A stretch of 38,021 nt of DNA from UBA6821 sp044236545 (lineage in GTDB: Bacteria > Verrucomicrobiota > Verrucomicrobiia > Chthoniobacterales > UBA6821). The stretch spans positions 1 through 38,021 of the forward strand of contig JBIIGI010000019.1 in NCBI GenBank assembly GCA_044236545.1, given 5' to 3'. Shown piece by piece: positions 1 to 7,479 of the stretch; the stretch's first letter is position 1, and every line of letters begins with the position of its first letter. The notes beneath the pieces were generated by a model. It did not search any database, was not told the DNA's origin, and saw only the letters and a list, made by a program, of their open reading frames with translations. The position numbers and the translations under genes are program-made.

Positions 1-142
1 CAGGTTCAGGGGTTTCCGGATCCACCTTGTAACATTGACGCCACATCCTCCCGGATGCCGTGGCGCCCTTTCAGGGCTACCTTCGGTAGTCTTCCGCGGC
101 TCTTCCCTGAGCCTTGGTTGTAACGTTTCTAACCATTTTAAC
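1..142 (-). repeat. GTTAAAA-arm intergenic element, copy A (cut by window edge)
   Basis: Read on the minus strand, this has an arm of phased units of about 8 bp (GTTAAAA, GGTTAGAA, CGTTACAA at about 118-142). A hairpin-rich module follows (34-117), then a segment matching the interior of the copy at 1027-1415 (GTGGATCCGG and beyond). The second arm would lie outside the window. The module is flanked by the direct repeat TTGTAAC at 27-33 and 118-124. The rest of 143-328 has no recognisable gene apart from the relic at 185-231. Confidence 0.75.
34..117 (-). repeat. Nested hairpin module, copy A
   Basis: This 84-bp module also occurs at 1104-1197 and is missing from the third element copy at about 5283. 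On the minus strand it folds as successive hairpins: GGCTC/GAGCC, CTACC-GAA-GGTAG, CCCT-GAA-AGGG, and CGCCA..CATCC-GGGA-GGATG..TGGCG. Compared with the other copy the stem bases differ but pairing is kept. It is flanked by 7-bp direct repeats, as expected of a short insertion with target duplication. No protein is encoded. Confidence 0.65.
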
Positions 143-184
143 TCCCCTTTGCCGGACCTTCGGGTTCCTACTGCAATTTTTGGG

Positions 185-231
185 ATGATCCCGAGGATTC
201 CGGATTAGGTGTCAGGTGATTTCATGGATCA
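185..231 (-). pseudogene. Relic of a DUF1622 gene start
   Basis: By eye, 41 of 47 bases match the 5' end of the intact DUF1622 gene at about 37013-37059. Read on the minus strand from an ATG at 225 it gives MKSPDT-stop-SGILGII, against METPDTYSGILGII in the intact gene. The Tyr codon TAT has become TAA. Similarity stops at about 185, so only about 14 codons survive. This is a dead partial duplicate or the stump of a deleted paralogue. Confidence 0.7.
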
Positions 232-328
232 TGAAAGTCCGACGAAGATGACCCGAGGGAAGATTTTTCATGGGAAGCATGGTGTTTTTGAATGACTTCC
301 CAAGACCATCCACTGAAGCTCCTCACCG

Positions 329-1027
329 ATGAACGAAGCCAGCCTCCATTTACCGGAAGGGTATTCACTCCGGCTGATGTCGGAGGAAGATTATGCCCAG
401 ATTTCGGCGATCTGCGGGATGGTCTACCCGACGGAACGTCCCTACACGGATGCTGAACTTGCTGCTCATCACCGGGTGTTTCCCGATGGGCAGTTCGTCG
501 TGATTCATCAGGAATCGGGGGAAGTCGCCGGTGCTCATTTCACACTCCTGATCCAGTTGATGCATTTCCATCTGGATGATTCGTGGGAAACACTCACTGC
601 CGGAGGAAGTTTCACGGATCATGACCCCGAAGGCCACACTCTCTACGGGGCTGACCTGTTCATCCACCCCAAGCATCAACATCACGGCCTTGGAAAGGCC
701 CTGACCGTGGCCACCAGGGAACTGGTCAGCAGCCTCAAACTCTGGCGCATGGTCGGAGGCAGCCGCATGCCGGGATACGGGAAGGTGGCAGTAACCCTTC
801 CCCCGGAGGAGTATATTGCCAAGGTGAAGAAAACCGAACTGACCGATCCGGTGCTCACTGCCCATCTTCACGACGGATGGGATGTCGTGACGGCAATCCA
901 GGGATACCTTCCGCATGATGTGGAAAGCGCCGGTTGGGCGGCAGTGATCCAGTGGATCAATCAGGAGTGCACGCCCCCGGCTGGCTTTGATCTCTCGAGG
1001 GTTCCCCGGAGAAACTTGCAGCCGTAA
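329..1027 (+). CDS. GNAT-family N-acetyltransferase
   Basis: A 232-residue protein that probably transfers an acetyl group from acetyl-CoA; the substrate is unknown. The acetyl-CoA loop is seen at about residues 117-122 (Q-x-x-G-x-G form, QHHGLG), after the strand GADLFIHP. The following segment (ELVSSLKLWRMVGGSRMPGY, a PEEY motif, then DPVLTAHL and a YLP motif) resembles the N-terminal GNAT half of the Bacillus YhcX-type proteins, in which GNAT is fused to a nitrilase. Here it is a stand-alone domain. A nitrilase-family gene lies about 9 kb away on the other strand. The gene stands alone between two repeat copies; its stop codon abuts the downstream element. The start is the first ATG; no strong ribosome-binding site is seen. 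Confidence 0.85.
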   Translation: MNEASLHLPEGYSLRLMSEEDYAQISAICGMVYPTERPYTDAELAAHHRVFPDGQFVVIHQESGEVAGAHFTLLIQLMHFHLDDSWETLTAGGSFTDHDPEGHTLYGADLFIHPKHQHHGLGKALTVATRELVSSLKLWRMVGGSRMPGYGKVAVTLPPEEYIAKVKKTELTDPVLTAHLHDGWDVVTAIQGYLPHDVESAGWAAVIQWINQECTPPAGFDLSRVPRRNLQP

Positions 1028-1415
1028 ACCCGGAATTTGCATTGGGAATTTCTGAAATAGTTGGAGGCCGCGTTAAAAGAGTTAAAAAGTGAAAATGTTA
1101 CAACCAAGGCTCAGGGAAGAGCCGCGTAAGATCCCGTCCCGCGACTGCGGGAGGACCCGAAGGGCGCCACCGCTTGCCGGGAGGCAAGTGGCGTCAACGT
1201 GGATCCGGGAGAGCCCTGACCCGAGATTCGAAAGGGGAGTGTCAGGGAAAACGCCGTCAAAAGATGCCTGCATGAGTTCAATTCGGCCTCGGACTTCAGC
1301 CCCCTTTTAACCTTTTAACGGTGTAACGCTTTTAACCCTTCAGGGACTCACCATCCGGGTGAAACGCTCAAACCTGTCAACGCCGCTCTCATGCAAAATC
1401 TGGGATAAACCTTCA
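1027..1415 (+). repeat. GTTAAAA-arm intergenic element, copy B
   Basis: This fills the whole junction between the GNAT stop codon (1025-1027) and the rdgB stop codon (1413-1415, minus strand). The left arm at 1072-1103 has units GTTAAAAG, AGTTAAAA, AGTGAAAA, TGTTACAA. The right arm at about 1304-1337 is made of CTTTTAAC/GTGTAAC units. Between the arms lie the nested module (1104-1197) and a CCCTGAC/GTCAGGG stem. Outer flanks on both sides match copy C at 5207-5502 closely. It sits between convergent genes and may act as a bidirectional transcript end. Short translatable frames inside it are not credible genes. Confidence 0.85.
1104..1197 (+). repeat. Nested hairpin module, copy B
   Basis: This 94-bp segment is present here and absent from copy C, where GTTACAA runs straight into CGTGGATCC at 5277-5292. 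Hairpins: GGCTC/GAGCC near 1108-1123; TCCCGC-GACT-GCGGGA at 1137-1152; CCC-GAA-GGG; and CGCCA (1165-1169), CTTGCC-GGGA-GGCAAG (1073-type stem at 1173-1188), TGGCG (1189-1193). The last hairpin keeps a 3-nt bulge and a GGGA loop in both copies while the stem sequence differs. Confidence 0.65.
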
Positions 1416-2072
1416 TCCCGCCGGACTGCGGTCCCTCGCCGCCCACCAATCCTTGAACTGTGCAAGCGCCCTGCTGCGGTGGCTCATGGTGTGCTTCACC
1501 TCGCTGGAGAGCTCCCCGAATGTCTCGGCGTATCCCAAGGGCATGAAGATCGGGTCGTAGCCGAAGCCCCCCTCACCCCTCACCTCGGTGGCCAGAATCC
1601 CCTCCACGGTTCCATCAAAGACCGCCAAGGTGACACCGTTCTCGGCGACAGCCAGGACACAACGGAAGCGTGCCGTGCGCTGCTCATGGGTCACTCCCGA
1701 CATCCTCTCGAGAACCAGGGCGGTGTTGGCCTCGTCAATCGATGCGGAGAGAGAACCATCAGGCTTGCCGAGGGCCGCGTATCGGGCTGAGTAGACGCCG
1801 GGCTCCTTACCCAGCGCATCGACTTCCAAGCCGGAGTCGTCGGCCAGAACAATCCCCTCCACATGAAGGGAAATCCCTTCGGCCTTGAGCCTGGAATTCT
1901 CCTCGAACGTGGTTCCCGTCTCCTCGATCTCCGGCAGATTTCCGGCCTCGGTGGCATCGGTGACAAGCACCCCCTCCCCCAGCATGGTCTGGATTTCGCG
2001 GGTCTTGCGCCTGTTGCGGGTGGCCAAAAGGATCGTAGGGAGCTTGGCGGAAGCGGTGTTTTCGGTTTCCAT
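1413..2072 (-). CDS. rdgB: RdgB/HAM1 non-canonical purine NTP pyrophosphatase
   Basis: A 219-residue protein. The family hydrolyses dITP, XTP and ITP to monophosphates, cleaning the nucleotide pool. Family motifs are clear: the N-terminal ATRNRRKTREI (T-x-N-x-x-K), the central DDSGLEVDALGKEPGVYSAR signature, GFGYDPIF, and the C-terminal MSHRSRAL (Ser-His-Arg). The ATG at 2072 was chosen because it lies 12 residues before the first conserved strand; a longer frame continues upstream across leuS and is spurious. The leuS start codon is only 24 bp away on the other strand. The TGA stop lies at the edge of repeat copy B. Confidence 0.95.
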   Translation of the reverse strand: METENTASAKLPTILLATRNRRKTREIQTMLGEGVLVTDATEAGNLPEIEETGTTFEENSRLKAEGISLHVEGIVLADDSGLEVDALGKEPGVYSARYAALGKPDGSLSASIDEANTALVLERMSGVTHEQRTARFRCVLAVAENGVTLAVFDGTVEGILATEVRGEGGFGYDPIFMPLGYAETFGELSSEVKHTMSHRSRALAQFKDWWAARDRSPAG

Positions 2073-2096
2073 GGATAACTTACCAGTTCGAACGAG

Positions 2097-4661
2097 ATGT
2101 CCCTTACCCGCAAGCACTATCCTTTTCCTGAATTCGAGCCCCGCTGGCAGAAGCACTGGCTCGAGACGAATGCCTTCCGCGCCACCAATCCCGGCGACCC
2201 CGGGTTCGACCCCAAGGCGAAAAAGTTCTACGTGCTCGACATGTTCCCCTACCCGAGCGGCGACGGACTCCATGTCGGCCATGTCGAGGGATACACGGCC
2301 ACCGACATCCTGGCCCGTTATCACAGGCTCAAGGGGGATAACGTCCTCCACCCGATGGGATGGGACGCCTTCGGCCTGCCGGCCGAGCAGTACGCGATCA
2401 AGACCGGCCAGCATCCGCGCGTGACCACCCAACGGAACATCGACAACTTCCGCACCCAGCTCCAGTCGATCGGATTCAGCTACGACTGGTCACGCGAGAT
2501 CAGCACGACCGATCCGGAGTACTTCCGCTGGACCCAGTGGATCTTCCTCCAACTCTACGGCGCCTGGGTGAATCCGGCGACCAACAAGGCGGAGCCGATC
2601 GCCACCTACAAGGGAAACGACCCCGACAGCGTGAGGCTCGCCTTTGTCTCGGAGGTGCCGGTGAACTGGTGCCCCGGACTCGGAACCGTGCTGGCCAACG
2701 AGGAGGTCGTCGACGGCAAGAGCGAGGTGGGAGGCTTTCCCGTGGAGCGCCGTCCGATGCGCCAGTGGATGCTTCGCATCACCGCCTACACGGAGCGTCT
2801 GATCGCCGATCTCGACGGCCTGGATTGGCCCGACTCGATCAAGCTCCTCCAGCGTAACTGGATCGGCCGCAGCGAGGGGGCCGAGGTGCGCTTCGGCCTC
2901 GAAGGATTCGAGGTGACCGTCACGGTCTTCACCACCCGACCCGACACCCTCTTCGGCGCCACCTACCTGGTGCTGGCACCCGAGCATGAGCTTGTGGAAA
3001 AGATCACCTCGGCCACCCGGCGCGAAGCGGTCGAAGCCTACAGGAAGGATTGCAACTCCAAGAGCGATCTCGAGCGGACCGATCTGGCCAAGACAAAGAG
3101 CGGCGTGCCTCTTGGCATCTCCGCGATCAATCCGGTCAGTGGCGAGAAGATCCCGGTCTGGATCGCCGACTATGTCCTGACTGGCTACGGAACGGGAGCC
3201 ATCATGGCGGTTCCTGCCCACGATGAGCGGGATCATGAGTTTGCGACGGCCTTCAACCTTCCGATCCGCGAAGTCGTCCGTCCCGATGAACCCCAGAGTG
3301 AAAAAACTCAGGGATGTTTTAGCGGCGAAGGCACCGCGATCAACTCCCCCGCTATCGAAGGGCTCCGCACGCCCGAGGCAAAGCGGAAGATGATCTCCTG
3401 GCTTGAGGAGAAGGGCTTCGGCTGCGGCACCATCACCTACAAACTCCGCGACTGGCTCTTCTCGCGCCAGCGCTACTGGGGCGAACCTTTCCCCATTGTC
3501 TGGGAGAACGGCGCCCACCGCCCCCTCCCGGAAAACGAGCTCCCGGTGGAGCCTCCCGGAATGGAGGACTTCAAGCCGACCGGCACGGCCGAACCACCCC
3601 TCTCCAAGGCGACCGAGTGGGTCCGCTATTCCGAGACAGCCAGGCGCGAGCTCAACACGATGCCGCAGTGGGCCGGCTCCTGCTGGTACTACCTGCGCTT
3701 CTGCGACCCGAAGAACAGCGGGCGCTTCATCGGCAAGGAGGCCGAGCAATACTGGATGGGTGATGCGGGGAAACCGGGCGGGGTCGATCTCTATGTCGGG
3801 GGCACCGAACACGCCGTGCTTCACCTCCTCTATGCGCGCTTCTGGCACAAGGTTCTCTTCGATCTCGGCCACCTCACCACACCAGAGCCGTTCCAGCGCC
3901 TGGTAAACCAAGGCCTCATCCTGGGGGATGACGGGGTGAAGATGTCCAAGAGCCGCGGCAACGTAGTCAATCCTGATTCCGTGATTGCCGAGTACGGAGC
4001 CGACTCCCTGCGTCTCTACGAGATGTTCATGGGCCCGCTCGAACACGGAAAGCCCTGGAGCATGACCGGCGTGGAGGGGGTCTACCGCTTCCTGGCCCGC
4101 GTCTGGCGTTTGGCCATGAACGAGGATCAGGAAGGAAACTGGATCCTCTCCGGTGACCTTGCGGAGCAGGAGTTGACCAATACCCAGCGCAGGGTGCTGC
4201 ACGCCACCATCAAGAAGGTGACCGAGGATATCGAGGCACTCAGTTTCAACACGGCGATCTCCCAGATGATGATCTTCACGAACGAGTTCACCTCGGCGAA
4301 ACCACGACCCGTGGAGGCACTCCGTCTCTTCCTGCCACTGCTCAGCCCGTTCGCCCCGCACTTGGTCGAGGAACTCTGGATGCACCTCGGCGGGAAGTTC
4401 ACGGGATTCGAGGGGCTTGCCTCGCAGGCCAAGTGGCCCGCCTGGAACGAGGAATATCTCGTCGTCGATGAGATCTCCTATGCGGTCCAGATCAATGGAA
4501 AGGTTCGCGGACACCTCACCGTGCCGGCATCCTCCGACAAGGAAAGCGTGGAGAAGGCCGCCTTCGCCGATCCCGCCCTGGCCCCTCATCTCGAGGGCAA
4601 GGAGGTGAAGAAAGTGATTGTCGTTCCCGGCCGTCTTGTGAACATCGTGGTTACAGGCTAA
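2097..4661 (+). CDS. leuS: Leucyl-tRNA synthetase
   Basis: An 854-residue class I synthetase that charges tRNA-Leu. The HIGH motif appears as HVGH at residues 59-62, after MFPYPSG, and the KMSKS motif at 615-619. The CP1 editing domain lies between them, with TTRPDTLFGATY and MAVPAHDERDHEF visible. Tryptophan-rich anticodon-binding and C-terminal regions follow (ending VNIVVTG), so the protein is full length. The start ATG has a purine-rich GAACGAG just upstream. The gene is divergent from rdgB, with 24 bp between starts, and is followed after 15 bp by the cytochrome b562-like gene, so the two are probably cotranscribed. Confidence 0.98.
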   Translation: MSLTRKHYPFPEFEPRWQKHWLETNAFRATNPGDPGFDPKAKKFYVLDMFPYPSGDGLHVGHVEGYTATDILARYHRLKGDNVLHPMGWDAFGLPAEQYAIKTGQHPRVTTQRNIDNFRTQLQSIGFSYDWSREISTTDPEYFRWTQWIFLQLYGAWVNPATNKAEPIATYKGNDPDSVRLAFVSEVPVNWCPGLGTVLANEEVVDGKSEVGGFPVERRPMRQWMLRITAYTERLIADLDGLDWPDSIKLLQRNWIGRSEGAEVRFGLEGFEVTVTVFTTRPDTLFGATYLVLAPEHELVEKITSATRREAVEAYRKDCNSKSDLERTDLAKTKSGVPLGISAINPVSGEKIPVWIADYVLTGYGTGAIMAVPAHDERDHEFATAFNLPIREVVRPDEPQSEKTQGCFSGEGTAINSPAIEGLRTPEAKRKMISWLEEKGFGCGTITYKLRDWLFSRQRYWGEPFPIVWENGAHRPLPENELPVEPPGMEDFKPTGTAEPPLSKATEWVRYSETARRELNTMPQWAGSCWYYLRFCDPKNSGRFIGKEAEQYWMGDAGKPGGVDLYVGGTEHAVLHLLYARFWHKVLFDLGHLTTPEPFQRLVNQGLILGDDGVKMSKSRGNVVNPDSVIAEYGADSLRLYEMFMGPLEHGKPWSMTGVEGVYRFLARVWRLAMNEDQEGNWILSGDLAEQELTNTQRRVLHATIKKVTEDIEALSFNTAISQMMIFTNEFTSAKPRPVEALRLFLPLLSPFAPHLVEELWMHLGGKFTGFEGLASQAKWPAWNEEYLVVDEISYAVQINGKVRGHLTVPASSDKESVEKAAFADPALAPHLEGKEVKKVIVVPGRLVNIVVTG

Positions 4662-4676
4662 TTCCTCTTCCTTCCC

Positions 4677-5093
4677 ATGAAACATCTCCCTCTTCTCGCA
4701 ACCCTCGCGCTTCTCGCATTTCCGACATTCCTGCAGGCTCAGGTGGATTCACCGCTTGAAGGGCAGATGCAGATCCTCGCCCGCGGGATGCGACAACTCA
4801 CCCAGCAGGTGGCCGATCCCGCCAAGCAGCAGGAGAACATCCTCCTTCTTGAAGCCCTGAAGAAAGCGGTGACCGATTCCAAAACCCTCGACCCGCGGAA
4901 GACCGCCTCCATCCCCGCTGATAAGCGTGAAAACTTCCTGTCCGACTACAGGCAAGAACTCGATCAACTCTCAGGCGCGTTCGATCAGGTCGAAGAGGCC
5001 GTGAAAGCAGGTCAGTACGACAAGGCCAAGTCTCTGCTAGCCACCGTGAACTCGATCAAGAAAGAGGGCCACGGGAAGTTCAAGGTAGACTGA
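4677..5093 (+). CDS. Periplasmic cytochrome b562-like protein
   Basis: A 138-residue exported protein with a signal peptide at about 1-21 (cleavage near LQA-QVD). The mature part is a predicted four-helix bundle of about 115 residues, the size of cytochrome b562. The two heme ligands of that family seem present: Met31 in LEGQM, matching the LEDNM context of the E. coli protein, and His132 in EGHGKF, matching the C-terminal YHQKY. The FLSDYRQELDQLSGAFDQV segment matches the FRHGFDILVGQID region. Heme binding is inferred from these positions, not shown. It follows leuS by 15 bp, an odd pairing. A family member that has lost heme cannot be excluded. Confidence 0.72.
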   Translation: MKHLPLLATLALLAFPTFLQAQVDSPLEGQMQILARGMRQLTQQVADPAKQQENILLLEALKKAVTDSKTLDPRKTASIPADKRENFLSDYRQELDQLSGAFDQVEEAVKAGQYDKAKSLLATVNSIKKEGHGKFKVD

Positions 5094-5099
5094 GGAGTC

Positions 5100-5145
5100 A
5101 TCAGTTTAGCCTGAAGGCTGAAGACAGAAGGCTGTTAGGAATTGA
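5100..5145. repeat. Phased GGCTGTTAG-type octamer tract
   Basis: After the stop of the cytochrome-like gene, units of about 8 bp follow each other (TTTAGCCT, GAAGGCTG, AAGACAGA, AGGCTGTT, AGG). Similar tracts occur at about 10970-11012 and, as an inverted pair, at 35045-35172. The spacing resembles that of the GTTAAAA arms but with GC-richer units. Nothing else is recognised in 5146-5206. Confidence 0.45.
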
Positions 5146-5206
5146 GATTGGAAAACAGGCATCCAGGTGGGAATCAAAGCCCCTGTTTTCCTAATTTCCG
5201 ATGATC

Positions 5207-5502
5207 AACCCGGAATTTGCATTGGGAATTCCTAAAATGATAGGAGGCAGCGTTAAAAGAGTTAAAAAGTGAAAATGTTACAACGTGGATCCGGGAGAGC
5301 CCTGACCCGAGATTCGAAAGGGGAGTGTCAGGGAAAACGCCGTCAAAAGATGCCTGCATGAGTTCAATTCGGCCTCGGACTTCAGCCCCCCTTTTAACCT
5401 TTTAACGGTGTAACGCTTTTAACCCTTCAGGGACTCACCATCCGGGTGAAACGATCAACCCTGTCAACGCCGCTCTCATGCAAAATCTGGGATTAACCTT
5501 CA
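5207..5502 (+). repeat. GTTAAAA-arm intergenic element, copy C (no nested module)
   Basis: This matches copy B nearly base for base from AACCCGGAATTTGCATTGGG through both arms to TGGGATTAACCTTCA. It lacks the 94-bp module: GTTACAA at 5277-5283 joins CGTGGATCC directly. The right edge coincides with the hisA stop codon (5500-5502), just as copy B ends on the rdgB stop. With the tract at 5100-5145 it fills most of the 406-bp gap between convergent genes. Confidence 0.85.
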
Positions 5503-6216
5503 ACCCTTCAGGATACTCCGCAGATCCGCAGGCATGCGTCCCTCATAGAGGGCTCGTCCTATGATGGCTCCGTGGATACCGGGAACCGTCGCAAGTTGAC
5601 GGATATCCTCGGGACCGGAGACGCCGCCGCTGGCGATCAGGTCGCACGGAACCGCCGCAGCCATCTCGCGCATGGCGGCAAGATTGGGTCCCTGAAGCAT
5701 CCCGTCGGTCGCGATATCGGTGTAGATGATCGTGCGGATCCCAGCATTCACCGCCTCGCGGGCAAGATCGAGTGCCGTGAGTTCCATGGTCTCCACCCAT
5801 CCCTTCACGGCCACCTTGCCCTCCTTGGCATCGATGCCAACGGCTAGACGGGAGGGACCGAAGGCTCCCGCCGCCTCGGCAAGGAATCCGGGTTCGGCCG
5901 CCTTGGTGCCGATGATCACCCGATGAACCCCGGTGGAGAGGCCGGCCTCGATTGATCCGGAGTCGCGCATCCCGCCACCCAGTTCGCAAGGAACCGAGAC
6001 GGCCTTGGTGATCGCGCGGATGACATCGAGGTTGCGGCTTTTCCCCTCGAAGGCGGCATCCAGATCAACGAGATGAATCCAGTCGGCGCCGGCAGCCTCC
6101 CATTGAAGAGCCATCGCCACGGGATCGTTGCTGTAGACGGTTTTCCTGGCGGCCAGTCCCCGCTCGAGGCGGACGACCTGACCATCCATGAGATCAATGG
6201 CGGGATAGAGCAACAT
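5500..6216 (-). CDS. hisA: HisA, ProFAR isomerase
   Basis: A 238-residue TIM-barrel enzyme for the fourth step of histidine synthesis, converting ProFAR to PRFAR. The N-terminal catalytic Asp is in YPAIDLMDGQVVRL, the second is in YTDIATDGM, and the phosphate-binding glycines are in ELGGGMRD and IASGGVSG. Full length for the family. It is the last gene of a minus-strand run hisB-hisH-hisA, 12 bp after hisH. Its TGA lies at the boundary of repeat copy C. hisF, the partner of hisH, is not in the window. Confidence 0.97.
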   Translation of the reverse strand: MLLYPAIDLMDGQVVRLERGLAARKTVYSNDPVAMALQWEAAGADWIHLVDLDAAFEGKSRNLDVIRAITKAVSVPCELGGGMRDSGSIEAGLSTGVHRVIIGTKAAEPGFLAEAAGAFGPSRLAVGIDAKEGKVAVKGWVETMELTALDLAREAVNAGIRTIIYTDIATDGMLQGPNLAAMREMAAAVPCDLIASGGVSGPEDIRQLATVPGIHGAIIGRALYEGRMPADLRSILKG

Positions 6217-6228
6217 GGAAGATAGGAG

Positions 6229-6867
6229 TTAGGAGTTGGAAGATAGGGATGAGATGAAGTTCCGGAGCATCGCGAGACCGAGTTCCTGACTCTTTTCGGG
6301 ATGGAACTGGACGGCGCTCAGATTTCCGCGACTGACGCTGGATGCAAACTCGAGACCGTAGTTGCAGGTCGAGGTGATCACCGAGGCATCTTCGGGCACC
6401 GGGTAGTAGGAGTGGACAAAGTAGAAGTCAGGGTTCTCTCCAAGCCCTTTCATCAGCCGATCCGAGGGAGCGGTGATATGAAGTTGGTTCCAACCCATGT
6501 GGGGAATCTTGAGTCCGGCAGCCTTCGGAAAATGAACAACCTTTCCCTTGAGGGCGCCAAGCCCCTCCACTCCCGGAGATTCCTCGCTCGACTCGAAAAG
6601 CAGTTGGTATCCCAGGCAGATCCCGAGGTAGGGGCGGTCCGCCGCCAGCCATTCGCGGAGAAAATCCCAGAGCCCGGCCTCGCGCAACTGGCGGGCGCAG
6701 TCACCGAAGGACCCGACGCCGGGAACGACGAGCGCGTCGCACTTGGCCGCCTCGTCAGGAGTACGGGCAAGAACGCATGTTCCGCCGGCATGCTCGAGGG
6801 CACGCTGGACGCTGCGTAGGTTGCCGCTTCCATAATCGACAAGCCCGAGGAGCGGAGAGGAACTCAC
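6229..6867 (-). CDS. hisH: HisH, glutaminase subunit of IGP synthase
   Basis: A 212-residue class I glutamine amidotransferase that supplies ammonia to HisF for imidazole glycerol phosphate formation. The N-terminal VDYGSGNLRSV, the nucleophile Cys in GICLGYQLLFE, and the His-Glu pair in QFHPEKS complete the triad. The start codon overlaps the hisB stop by 4 bp (ATGA), indicating translational coupling. The last codons and the 12-bp gap to hisA are an 8-bp-phased tract in which CTATCTTCCA occurs twice on the minus strand, 20 bp apart, so the Ser/Asn-rich tail (SSLSSNS) may be repeat-derived. Confidence 0.97.
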   Translation of the reverse strand: MSSSPLLGLVDYGSGNLRSVQRALEHAGGTCVLARTPDEAAKCDALVVPGVGSFGDCARQLREAGLWDFLREWLAADRPYLGICLGYQLLFESSEESPGVEGLGALKGKVVHFPKAAGLKIPHMGWNQLHITAPSDRLMKGLGENPDFYFVHSYYPVPEDASVITSTCNYGLEFASSVSRGNLSAVQFHPEKSQELGLAMLRNFISSLSSNS

Positions 6868-7460
6868 AGCACGCCCTTGGTGCTGGGGATTCCCTTCACG
6901 CGCTCATCGCGGGAGACAGCGACATCAAGGGCGCGTCCGAGAGCCTTGAAGATCGCCTCGGCCATGTGGTGGGCATCCCTGCCCGCCAGGATGGAGACAT
7001 GCAGGGTGAGTCCTGCCTGGACGGCAAGCGCGCGCAGGAACTCCTCCACGAGCTGGAAGGGGAATAATCCGATCGCCTCGACGCCTCCGGGAGCATCGTA
7101 GGCCAGGAAGGGGCGGCCACTGCAATCCACCACCACCCGGGCCAGAGCCTCGTCCATCGGGACATAGGCATGGCCGTAACGGCGGATTCCAGCCTTGTCA
7201 CCAAGCGCCTTGGCAAAAGCCTGCCCCAAGGTGATGCCGACATCCTCCACCGTGTGGTGGTAATCGACCTCGATATCCCCCTTGGCAAGCACCGTCAGGT
7301 CGAGCAGACCGTGGCGGGCAAAGAGCGTGAGCATGTGGTCGAAAAACGGGATGCCCGTCCGGATGTCGGGGGTTCCCTCCCCATCCAGGGAGAGGGTCAG
7401 CTTGATGTCGGTCTCGCCGGTCTTGCGGTCAACGGATGCAAAGCGTGTCGGAGCGGTCAT
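6864..7460 (-). CDS. hisB: HisB, imidazoleglycerol-phosphate dehydratase
   Basis: A 198-residue protein for the sixth step of histidine synthesis. Metal-binding signatures are clear: FFDHMLTLFARHG, VDYHHTVEDVGI, and the C-terminal GRDAHHMAEAIFKALGRAL. It is the monofunctional type, without the phosphatase domain found in enterobacteria. The ATG at 7460 (MTAPTRFASVDRKTGET) gives the standard length; a longer frame upstream would run into the neighbouring gene. It lies 19 bp after the secreted hypothetical gene on the same strand and overlaps hisH by 4 bp. Confidence 0.97.
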   Translation of the reverse strand: MTAPTRFASVDRKTGETDIKLTLSLDGEGTPDIRTGIPFFDHMLTLFARHGLLDLTVLAKGDIEVDYHHTVEDVGITLGQAFAKALGDKAGIRRYGHAYVPMDEALARVVVDCSGRPFLAYDAPGGVEAIGLFPFQLVEEFLRALAVQAGLTLHVSILAGRDAHHMAEAIFKALGRALDVAVSRDERVKGIPSTKGVL

Positions 7461-7479
7461 GATTTCGGTGATGCGGCTT

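Noticed and set aside
1082..1310. Short frames on both strands inside repeat copy B, one shared with copy C
   Set aside because: The shared peptide only reflects the DNA repeat; no start signal and no protein character.
2490..4685. A 731-codon open frame on the minus strand opposite leuS
   Set aside because: It lies wholly antisense to an unmistakable leuS and has the biased composition expected of a shadow frame in GC-rich DNA. No domain was recognised.
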